Positions 8,916 through 15,735 of a stretch of 64,000 bases of DNA are shown here, piece after piece (positions within the stretch are counted from its first letter, which is position 1; each line of letters starts with the position of its first letter). Location: positions 20,441 to 84,440 of the forward strand of contig NZ_JAZDCH010000003.1 in assembly GCF_036311905.1 (NCBI RefSeq), read 5' to 3'. The stretch is from Brachybacterium sp036311905. Its GTDB lineage: Bacteria; Actinomycetota; Actinomycetes; Actinomycetales; Dermabacteraceae. The notes under the pieces are model-generated. The model did not search any database. It was given only the letters and a program-made list of their open reading frames with translations, and had not been told where the DNA came from. Both the position numbers and the translations under genes were made by a program.

Positions 8916-9826
8916 GGATCGAGCACACCCGGGTGCGGGTGCAGGTCCCCGCGACCTCCGCGAACCTGGGGCCGGGCTTCGACGCGCTGGGCCTGGCCCT
9001 CGATCTCGTCGACGACCTCGAGCTCGAGGCGACCACGGGCGGCGTGGAGGTCCTCGCCGAGGGCGAGGGCGCCGGCTCCGTGCCGACGGGGGAGGAGCAC
9101 CTGGTGGTGCGCGCGATTCGACGGGGCCTCGACCACGCGGGCGCCCCGCAGACCGGCCTGCGACTGCGCACCGTGAACCGCATCCCGCACGGCCGGGGAC
9201 TCGGCTCGAGCGCCGCCGCGACCGTCGCGGGACTGCTGCTCGCCCGCGGCCTGATCGCCGACCCCGCGGCCCTGGATGACCAGGCCGTGCTCGATCTGGC
9301 CTGCGAGTTCGAGGGGCATCCGGACAACGCCTCCCCGGCCCTGCTGGGCGGCGCGGTGCTCTCCTGGACCGTCGGCGACGTGGTCCGGGCCGCCCCGCTG
9401 CGCCTCGGGCCCGGCGTGCTCCGGCCGCTCGTGCTGCTGCCCCGCACGACCCTCTCGACGCATGCCGCCCGCGGACTGCTCCCCGCGGAGGTCCCGCATC
9501 GCGATGCCGCGGTCAACGCCGCCCGCGCGGCGCTGCTGGTGCACGCCCTCGCCGGATCGCCCGAGCTCCTGCTCGAGGCGACGGAGGACCGCCTCCACCA
9601 GGAGCAGCGCGCCCCGGGCATGCCGCAGAGCGTCGAGCTGATGCGCGTCCTGCGCCGCGAGGGGTTCCCCGCGGTGATCTCCGGGGCCGGCCCGTCGGTG
9701 CTCGTCCTCGCCGCCGCGCGGGAAGAGGTCGCGCCGCTCGTGCGCCGCTTCGTGAGCGATCCCGCCGCCTGGCGGATCGCGGAGGTGCCGCTGCGGGAGA
9801 CCGCCTCGAGCCCTGTGGTAGGTTGA
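8912..9826 (+). CDS. thrB: homoserine kinase
   Basis: A 304-residue GHMP-family kinase that phosphorylates homoserine for ThrC. The N-terminus VQVPATSANLGPGFD and the ATP-binding loop GRGLGSSAAA are diagnostic, and the C-terminal ISGAGPSVLVL is the third GHMP motif. The GTG start at 8912 overlaps the thrC stop (GTGA), consistent with coupled translation. The last codons contain TAGGTT, a candidate -10 for the long rho leader that follows. Confidence 0.94.
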   Translation: MRIEHTRVRVQVPATSANLGPGFDALGLALDLVDDLELEATTGGVEVLAEGEGAGSVPTGEEHLVVRAIRRGLDHAGAPQTGLRLRTVNRIPHGRGLGSSAAATVAGLLLARGLIADPAALDDQAVLDLACEFEGHPDNASPALLGGAVLSWTVGDVVRAAPLRLGPGVLRPLVLLPRTTLSTHAARGLLPAEVPHRDAAVNAARAALLVHALAGSPELLLEATEDRLHQEQRAPGMPQSVELMRVLRREGFPAVISGAGPSVLVLAAAREEVAPLVRRFVSDPAAWRIAEVPLRETASSPVVG

Positions 9827-10138
9827 CCCTGCGTCCAGGCGGCATCGATCCGTGCAGCCTCTCGCGCTCATATCGGTGAGCGGAGATCCGCGCCCGATGC
9901 ACCCCTGAACGGCTCCCGCATTCACCCTCCGCTCCGCGCATGGCGCGCTCAGCAGGTGCGTGCTGCGAGGCCGACGCATCCCGAAGCACCTCAGCAGGCC
10001 GATCACCGGTGCCCTGCACCGCGGGACGAGCCCTGCGCGACCGTGCCGCTGCGCCCTCGGACCTCCGGTCCCCGCAGCGACCGGCCACCCCCAGCCCAGA
10101 TGAGGACCGGATCACCGGTCCGACAGGAAGGAAACCGG
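9827..10138 (+). promoter_or_regulatory. long leader region of rho
   Basis: A gene-free stretch of 312 bases between thrB and rho. TAGGTT at 9817-9822, overlapping the end of thrB, is a candidate -10, which would give a leader of about 310 nt. The interval holds a small stem GCGGA/TCCGC and a 10-base direct repeat GATCACCGGT at 10001 and 10110. The rho frame stays open back to 9956 but with no ribosome site. rho is autoregulated through its leader in other bacteria; a similar role here is inference. Confidence 0.4.
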
Positions 10139-12220
10139 GTGAACGACACCACCTCCGGTGCAGACCTCGCCGCCAAGAAGCTCCCCGAGCTGCAGGCCCT
10201 CGCGGGCTCGCTCGGGATCAGGGGCGCGCGCCGTCTGCGCAAGAGCGAGCTGATCGATGCGATCCGCTCCGGCGGCCAGGGCGCACAGCCCGCCTCCGCC
10301 TCCGCGTCCTCCGACACCGCGCCGAGCTCCGCCCCGGCAGCCGGCAGTGCGTCGGCGGCCCCCGCCTCCGCGCGGCGTACCGCCGCCGCGGATTCCGCCG
10401 CTGAGGCACCGCAGGAGGCCCGCTCCACCGGCCGCGCGACCCGCAGCCGCTCCCGCGGGGCCTCCGCCCCGCAGGGCGCTCCCGCCCCCGATCTCGGGAT
10501 CGATCTGCCCGCGCGTTCCGGCGAGGAGCAGGGCGGTACCGAGCGCACCGGCCGCTCCCGGCAGAACCGCGATCAGCAGAACCGCGACCAGCAGGGCGAG
10601 GACCAGTCCTCCAGCCGTGACTCCGCGGAGTCCCGCCCGGAGCGCGACCGCCGCCGTGAGCAGCAGGATCGCGAGGCGCAGGACGGCGCTCCGAGCCGCG
10701 AGGGTCAGGACCGCTCGGGCCAGGGCGATCGCCGCCGCGACCAGCAGCAGGACCGCGGCCAGCAGCAGGACCGTGGCCAGCGCCGTCGCCTCGAGGACAT
10801 CGAGCTGCCCGATCGCTCGGGCGAGCGCGAGGACGACCGTTCCGGCGGCGAGGACGACGACCGTCGCGGACGCTCCCGCAGCCGCAACCGCTCGCGCGAC
10901 CGCAAGCGTCGCGGTCGCGGCGGCGAGGGCGCCCCGCAGCAGGGCGGCCAGCAGCAGGGCGGCGGCCAGCAGCAGGGCTCGCAGGACGATCCCGAGGTCC
11001 GCGAGGGCGACGAGCTGATGACCGTCGCCGGCATCCTCGACATCCGCGACAACAACGCTTATGTGCGCACGACCGGGTACCTCCCCGGGCCGAGCGACGT
11101 CTTCGTGACCACCAACCAGGTCAAGCGCTACGGCCTGCGCAAGGGCGATGCGATCACCGGACAGGTCAAGGCTCCCCGCGACGGCGAGGAGCAGCCGCAG
11201 GTCGAGCAGCAGCACTACTCCGGCGGCCGCAACCGCCGCAGCAAGGGCAACCAGGGCAAGGGGAACTTCCCGGCGCTGGTGCAGGTCGACACCGTCAACG
11301 GCCTGCCCGTCGAGCGCGCTCGCCAGCGCGTCGACTTCGGCAAGCTCACCCCGCTGTACCCGGACGAGCGCCTCCGCCTGGAGACCGCCCCGAACGCGGT
11401 CGCCCCGCGCATCATCGACCTGGTCTCGCCCATCGGCAAGGGCCAGCGCGGTCTGATCGTCGCGCCCCCGAAGGCGGGCAAGACCATCGTCATGCAGCAG
11501 ATCGCCAACGCGATCACCACCAACAACCCCGAGGTCCACCTCATGGTCGTGCTCGTCGACGAGCGCCCCGAGGAGGTCACCGATATGCAGCGCACGGTGA
11601 AGGGCGAGGTCATCGCCTCGACCTTCGACCGTCCGGCGACGGACCACACGATCGTCGCCGAGCTCGCGATCGAGCGGGCCAAGCGACTGGTGGAGATGGG
11701 CCGCGACGTGGTCGTGCTGCTCGATTCCCTCACCCGCCTCTCCCGCGCCTACAACCTGGCGGCCCCGGCGTCCGGGCGCATCCTCTCCGGTGGTGTGGAC
11801 GCCTCGGCGCTCTACCCGCCGAAGCGGTTCTTCGGCGCGGCGCGCAACATCGAGAACGGCGGCTCGCTGACCATCCTCGCCTCGGCGCTGGTGGAGACCG
11901 GCTCCAAGATGGACGAGGTGATCTTCGAGGAGTTCAAGGGCACCGGCAACATGGAGCTGCGCCTGTCCCGTCACCTCGCGGACAAGCGGATCTTCCCCGC
12001 CGTGGACGTCAACGCGTCCGGCACCCGCCGCGAGGAGGTGCTCATGGGCAAGGAGGAGCTCTCCATCATGTGGAAGCTGCGTCGCGTCCTGGGCGCCCTC
12101 GAGCAGCAGCAGGCCCTCGAGCTCCTGCTGGAGCGGGTCAAGAAGACCCAGTCCAACACCGAGTTCCTGATGACGGTCGCGAAGAACACGCCGAGCGTCG
12201 GCCAGCGCACCGACGGCTGA
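10139..12220 (+). CDS. rho: transcription termination factor Rho
   Basis: A 693-residue hexameric RNA helicase/ATPase. Residues about 10-45 are a Rho_N helical domain (LPELQALAGSLGI). Residues about 50-285 are a low-complexity insert rich in Arg, Asp, Gln and Gly, including short tandem units such as QQQDRG and QQGGQQQGG. Then come the RNA-binding cold-shock domain and the ATPase, with Walker A APPKAGKT (K448), VDERPEEVTDMQR and a normal C-terminus. Such inserts are typical of actinobacterial Rho and increase RNA affinity. The GTG at 10139 follows AGGAAGGAAA. A strong bidirectional hairpin ends the transcript. Confidence 0.95.
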   Translation: MNDTTSGADLAAKKLPELQALAGSLGIRGARRLRKSELIDAIRSGGQGAQPASASASSDTAPSSAPAAGSASAAPASARRTAAADSAAEAPQEARSTGRATRSRSRGASAPQGAPAPDLGIDLPARSGEEQGGTERTGRSRQNRDQQNRDQQGEDQSSSRDSAESRPERDRRREQQDREAQDGAPSREGQDRSGQGDRRRDQQQDRGQQQDRGQRRRLEDIELPDRSGEREDDRSGGEDDDRRGRSRSRNRSRDRKRRGRGGEGAPQQGGQQQGGGQQQGSQDDPEVREGDELMTVAGILDIRDNNAYVRTTGYLPGPSDVFVTTNQVKRYGLRKGDAITGQVKAPRDGEEQPQVEQQHYSGGRNRRSKGNQGKGNFPALVQVDTVNGLPVERARQRVDFGKLTPLYPDERLRLETAPNAVAPRIIDLVSPIGKGQRGLIVAPPKAGKTIVMQQIANAITTNNPEVHLMVVLVDERPEEVTDMQRTVKGEVIASTFDRPATDHTIVAELAIERAKRLVEMGRDVVVLLDSLTRLSRAYNLAAPASGRILSGGVDASALYPPKRFFGAARNIENGGSLTILASALVETGSKMDEVIFEEFKGTGNMELRLSRHLADKRIFPAVDVNASGTRREEVLMGKEELSIMWKLRRVLGALEQQQALELLLERVKKTQSNTEFLMTVAKNTPSVGQRTDG

Positions 12221-12235
12221 TTTCCCCGCATCGCG

Positions 12236-12275
12236 CACGACGGGCCGCCCTCCGGCAGGAGGGCGGCCCGTCGTG
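12236..12275. terminator. bidirectional hairpin terminator between rho and the sugar permease
   Basis: A perfect 18-bp stem (12236-12253 with 12258-12275) closes a GGCA tetraloop between two convergent genes. A short TGTCT follows on the plus strand. Confidence 0.88.
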
Positions 12276-12306
12276 TGTCTAGGGCTGGAAAGGGTGTCGA
12301 GGACGC

Positions 12307-13233
12307 TCAGCCCTTGAGCGCTCCGGCGGCGATGTTCGCGATGAAGTGCCGCGAGCCGATAATGAACACCCCGATCAGCGGGAGCACGCTGACCAGCGCG
12401 CCCGCCATGACCATCCCGTAGTCCGTGAGGTACAGGGAGTTGAGGTTCTGCAGGGCGGTCTGCAGCGTCTGCCGCTGCGGGTTCACCAGCACGATCAACG
12501 GCCAGACGTAGTCGTTCCAGGCCGTGATGAAGGTGAAGATGCCCAGGAACGCGAGACCGCCGCGCATCATCGGCACCCCGATCCGCCAGTAGGTGGTGAA
12601 GAACCCCGCGCCGTCGATGCGCGCCGACTCGATGAGCTCGTTGGGGATCGATCCCGACGCCATCTGCCGCAGCAGGAAGATGCCGAAGGCGTTCGCGGCG
12701 CCCGGGACGATGAGCGCCTGCAACGTCCCCACCCAGCCGAGCGATGACATGAGCATGAAGCTCGGCACCAGGGAGAGGCTGCCCGGGATCAGGAACGTCG
12801 CGATCATCAGCACGAACAGCACGTTCTTGCCCGGGAAGTCGAACTTCGCGAAGGCGAAGGCCGCGAGCGAGTCGAAGAACATCACCAGCACCGCGCAGGC
12901 GCTCGAGACGATCAGCGTGTTCACCAGCGCCCCGAGGATGTCGACGCTCGCGAAGAGGTTCTGCAGGTTCGTCGCGAAGGAGTCCGACGGGATCAGCCGG
13001 GGCGGGTAGCCGAAGATCTCCCCGGTCGTCGAGGTGGACATGACGAACAGCCAGTAGAAGGGGAAGACCGACAGCAGCACCCCGATCACGATCAGGAGGT
13101 GCGTGATGACCGCCTCGACGCGGCCGGCGGCGATCGCCCGCCGGTCCCGCGCGCTGGGCGCCGCCCGATGGGGCGGGGGAGCGGCGGACGCGGCGGAGGT
13201 GGTGGGCACGGTGGTGGGATCGGCGGCGCTCAT
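12307..13233 (-). CDS. carbohydrate ABC transporter permease (MalG type)
   Basis: A 308-residue inner-membrane permease of the MalG/CUT1 family. The cytoplasmic N-terminus is Ala/Thr-rich, then about six membrane segments follow, beginning LLIVIGVLLSVFPFYW. The EAA loop that contacts the ATPase is ELIESARIDGAGFF...GVPM. The start codon overlaps the stop of the MalF-type permease gene by 4 bases (ATGA), so the three transport genes form one transcript on the minus strand. No ATPase gene accompanies them; a shared MsiK-like ATPase elsewhere probably energises the system. The sugar cannot be named from sequence. Confidence 0.9.
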   Translation of the reverse strand: MSAADPTTVPTTSAASAAPPPHRAAPSARDRRAIAAGRVEAVITHLLIVIGVLLSVFPFYWLFVMSTSTTGEIFGYPPRLIPSDSFATNLQNLFASVDILGALVNTLIVSSACAVLVMFFDSLAAFAFAKFDFPGKNVLFVLMIATFLIPGSLSLVPSFMLMSSLGWVGTLQALIVPGAANAFGIFLLRQMASGSIPNELIESARIDGAGFFTTYWRIGVPMMRGGLAFLGIFTFITAWNDYVWPLIVLVNPQRQTLQTALQNLNSLYLTDYGMVMAGALVSVLPLIGVFIIGSRHFIANIAAGALKG

Positions 13234-14216
13234 CGGCGGGCCTCCTGCTTCTGCCGACGGGGAGTACGGTCACGGTCGCTCAGCAGGCGCCAGTTGATGA
13301 TCGCGAAGACGGAGGCGAGCAGGAACAGCGCCCAGGCGATGGCGGAGCCGTAGCCGAAGTCGAACTGGGTGAACGCCTGGTTGTACTGGTAGAGCACGAT
13401 CGTCATGCCGGCCTCGCCGGTGCCGCCGCTGTCGCCGAGCAGCACCTGCGGCTCGGTGAAGAGGCTCAGGCCGCCGACGGTCGAGGTGATGACGGTGAAG
13501 AGGATGACCGGGCGCAGCATCGGCACCGTGATCCTCGTGAAGATCTGCCAGGTCGAGGCGCCGTCGACCTTCGCCGCGTCGTACAGGTCGGTGGGGATCG
13601 ACTGCAGTCCGGCGAGGTAGATGATCGCGTTGTAGCCGGTGAAGCGCCAGATCACCATCACGGCGATGGTGATCTTGATGCCCCAGCTACTCGACAGCCA
13701 CGGGACGGTGTCCACGCCGATCGCGGTGAGCGCCGAGTTGACGAGCCCGAAGGTGTCCGAGAAGACCGAGCCGAACACGATGGCCATCGCGACCATCGAG
13801 GTGACATTGGGCAGAAAGAACGCCACCCGGTACACGCCGCGGAAGCGGATGTTCTGGTGGAGCAGGAAGGCGATCCCGAGGGCGAGGCACAGCATCGGCA
13901 CCGTCGAGAGGAACCAGATGATGAAGGTGTTGCCCACGGCGTTCCAGAACCGCGAGTCCTGGATCAGGAAGGCGTACTGGGAGAGGCCGGCGAACTCGAT
14001 CTGGCCCATGCCGTCCCAGTTCGTGAAGGACAGCACGATCGAGAAGACGATCGGGAACAGGCCGAAGATCAGGAAGAGCACGTAGAACGGGGCGATCGCG
14101 AGGTACTGGGGCCAGTGCGCGAGCACGCCGCGCCAGCCCTTCGTGCGCGTGCGCGGCACCGCGGCGTCGGAGGTCCGTCCGGCGCTCACGGGCGGGGGAG
14201 CGGTCATCGAGCTCAT
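13230..14216 (-). CDS. carbohydrate ABC transporter permease (MalF type)
   Basis: A 328-residue CUT1 permease. After a basic N-terminus come hydrophobic segments starting YLAIAPFYVLFLIFGLFPI, then the periplasmic segment with SFTNWDGM and the EAA motif DLYDAAKVDGASTWQ...TVPML. The ATG at 14216 overlaps the stop of the binding-protein gene by 4 bases; a second in-frame ATG at 14206 is possible. It pairs with the MalG-type permease downstream to form the membrane channel. Confidence 0.9.
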   Translation of the reverse strand: MSSMTAPPPVSAGRTSDAAVPRTRTKGWRGVLAHWPQYLAIAPFYVLFLIFGLFPIVFSIVLSFTNWDGMGQIEFAGLSQYAFLIQDSRFWNAVGNTFIIWFLSTVPMLCLALGIAFLLHQNIRFRGVYRVAFFLPNVTSMVAMAIVFGSVFSDTFGLVNSALTAIGVDTVPWLSSSWGIKITIAVMVIWRFTGYNAIIYLAGLQSIPTDLYDAAKVDGASTWQIFTRITVPMLRPVILFTVITSTVGGLSLFTEPQVLLGDSGGTGEAGMTIVLYQYNQAFTQFDFGYGSAIAWALFLLASVFAIINWRLLSDRDRTPRRQKQEARR

Positions 14217-15505
14217 GCCATCACCCCCCGCTTGCGCAGCACCGTCTCCGCGGAGGCGACGGCGTCCTCCCACGCGACCTCGGGGTCCTTGCCCGAGAAC
14301 TCGACGTTGTCGAGCTCGAAGGAGAAGCTGCCCGAGACCAGCGACTCCCAGGTGGAGATGAAGGAGCTGGGCACCGACTCGGCCGCCGTCTTGAAGAAGG
14401 CCAGCGGGTCCTGGTCGCCGAAGAACTCGCCCTGGTACTGCATCAGGTCTCCGTCGTAGGAGGCGGGCGTGGAGGGGATCAGCTGCACGTCGTTGTAGGC
14501 GCGGGCCTGGTTCTCGGCGGAGTTGATCCACTGGATGAAGGCGAAGGCGCCCTCGGGGTCCTTGCAGGTCTCGGGGATCGCCGCGAAGGAGCCGCCGGAG
14601 TTCCCGGCGCGGACCGGCTGCTCGGCGATGCGCCACAGCCCGGCGGTGTCCGGTGCCGACTCCTGGAGGATCTGCGCCCACCAGGCGGCCTGGATGTGGC
14701 CGGCGGTCGCCCCGCTGGACCAGGCGGCGTTCTGGTCGGTGCCCCGTGAGTCGGGGATCCCGGCGGTGATGTCGGCGTCGATCGCCGCGACCGCCAGGCG
14801 CCACGCCTCGCGCACGGCCGAGCCGTCGGCGAGGTAGAGCGGGGAGTCCTCGGCGTCGAGGTAACGCTCGGGGCTGGCGTTGAGGTACTGCTCGTAGACG
14901 TGGCGGGCGGTGTTGACCATCGCGGAGCCGGTCGCGGCCCGGAGCTCGGTGCCCAGGGCGATCCAGTCCTCCCAGGTGCTGCCCGCGGAGGCGACCTCCT
15001 CGGGATTCGTCGGCAGGCCGGCCTCGTCGAAGACGTCCTGGCGGAAGTAGAAGCCGGTGGGTCCGATGTCGAGCGGGAAGAAGCAGAAGCGCTGCTCCGG
15101 GGTCACGCCCAGGTTCCACTTCCACTCGAAGAACTCCGAGGAGACCTCCGCCGCGCCGAGCTCGTTCATGTCGAGGAACTTGCTCTCGTTGCGGAAGTAG
15201 AGGGCGTTGTTGGAGTTGATGTACGTGATGTCGGGGATGTAGGCGCCGCCGGCGAGGCTGGTGCGGAGCTTGGTGTCGAAGTTCGTGCCGATCACGTCGG
15301 CGCGCACGTGGACGTCGGTCCCGGGGATGGACTCGGCGGCTTCGGCGAGGAGCTCCGGACTGGCCGAGCGGTTCCAGTACCAGAGCACGAGTTCCTCGGG
15401 ATCCGAGGAGATGGAAGGGGAGGACCCGCAGGCGGCGAGCGCCCCGGACCCGAGGGTCGCGAGCGCTGTGGCCTGCAGGATCGTTCGTCGTGTGGGCGGG
15501 GTCAT
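14213..15505 (-). CDS. extracellular sugar-binding lipoprotein of an ABC transporter
   Basis: A 430-residue family 1 solute-binding protein. The N-terminus has a twin arginine (TRRTIL), a hydrophobic core and the lipobox LAAC with C26 as lipidation site, so export by Tat followed by lipid anchoring is likely. The mature part begins with the sequence LVLWYWNRS and has the repeated Trp/Tyr-rich character of sugar binders. It is the first gene of the transport operon. AGGA precedes the ATG at 15505. Transcription probably starts from the TTGACA promoter at 15558-15587, with a LacI-type operator just downstream. Confidence 0.9.
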   Translation of the reverse strand: MTPPTRRTILQATALATLGSGALAACGSSPSISSDPEELVLWYWNRSASPELLAEAAESIPGTDVHVRADVIGTNFDTKLRTSLAGGAYIPDITYINSNNALYFRNESKFLDMNELGAAEVSSEFFEWKWNLGVTPEQRFCFFPLDIGPTGFYFRQDVFDEAGLPTNPEEVASAGSTWEDWIALGTELRAATGSAMVNTARHVYEQYLNASPERYLDAEDSPLYLADGSAVREAWRLAVAAIDADITAGIPDSRGTDQNAAWSSGATAGHIQAAWWAQILQESAPDTAGLWRIAEQPVRAGNSGGSFAAIPETCKDPEGAFAFIQWINSAENQARAYNDVQLIPSTPASYDGDLMQYQGEFFGDQDPLAFFKTAAESVPSSFISTWESLVSGSFSFELDNVEFSGKDPEVAWEDAVASAETVLRKRGVMA

Positions 15506-15534
15506 GCGCAGTCCTCATCGTCGAGCGGCACGGA

Positions 15535-15550
15535 CCGTGAGCGTTCACGG
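15535..15550. promoter_or_regulatory. LacI-type operator O1 (transporter side)
   Basis: CCGTGAGCGTTCACGG has perfect 6-base outer arms (CCGTGA/TCACGG) around GCGT. It starts just downstream of the -10 of the binding-protein promoter, where a bound repressor would block transcription. It is nearly identical to the second site at 15685-15698. The LacI-family protein encoded at 17753 is the obvious candidate ligand. Confidence 0.7.
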
Positions 15551-15557
15551 TGGGAGG

Positions 15558-15587
15558 AGGATGCCCATCGGCACCCGGGTGTGTCAA
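15558..15587 (-). promoter_or_regulatory. promoter of the sugar ABC transporter operon
   Basis: On the minus strand TTGACA (15587-15582) is separated by 18 bases from CATCCT (15563-15558), a near-consensus vegetative promoter. The predicted start near 15551 borders operator O1. Confidence 0.6.
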
Positions 15588-15670
15588 GGGTCATGATCCG
15601 ACGGGGAGCGCGTGGGAACCGGAGTCAGAGGGCTTTTCAGCAAGCGGTGGCGGCGGCCGCAGCGGACGTG

Positions 15671-15676
15671 TAGCGT
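15671..15676 (+). promoter_or_regulatory. -10 element for the oxidoreductase fusion gene
   Basis: TAGCGT lies about 9 bases before operator O2. The implied transcription start is near 15683, giving a leader of about 53 nt with AGAAGGA before the ATG. No -35 hexamer is convincing. Confidence 0.45.
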
Positions 15677-15684
15677 GCTCTCAA

Positions 15685-15698
15685 CGTGAACGTTCACG
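15685..15698. promoter_or_regulatory. LacI-type operator O2 (oxidoreductase side)
   Basis: CGTGAACGTTCACG is a perfect 14-base palindrome with the central CG typical of LacI-family operators. It lies immediately downstream of the predicted start of the fusion gene, mirroring O1 across the divergent promoter, with about 148 bases between centres. Confidence 0.78.
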
Positions 15699-15735
15699 CA
15701 CCGTGTCACCCGATGAGAAGGACGACGACGTCTCC

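Noticed and set aside
10112..13273. Open frame of over 1,000 codons on the strand opposite rho
   Set aside because: It is the mirror of the GC-biased rho and permease codons, has no ribosome site and no domain-like sequence. Many similar long opposite-strand frames (for example 21403-25380, 25178-28342, 38776-41277) were left out for the same reason.
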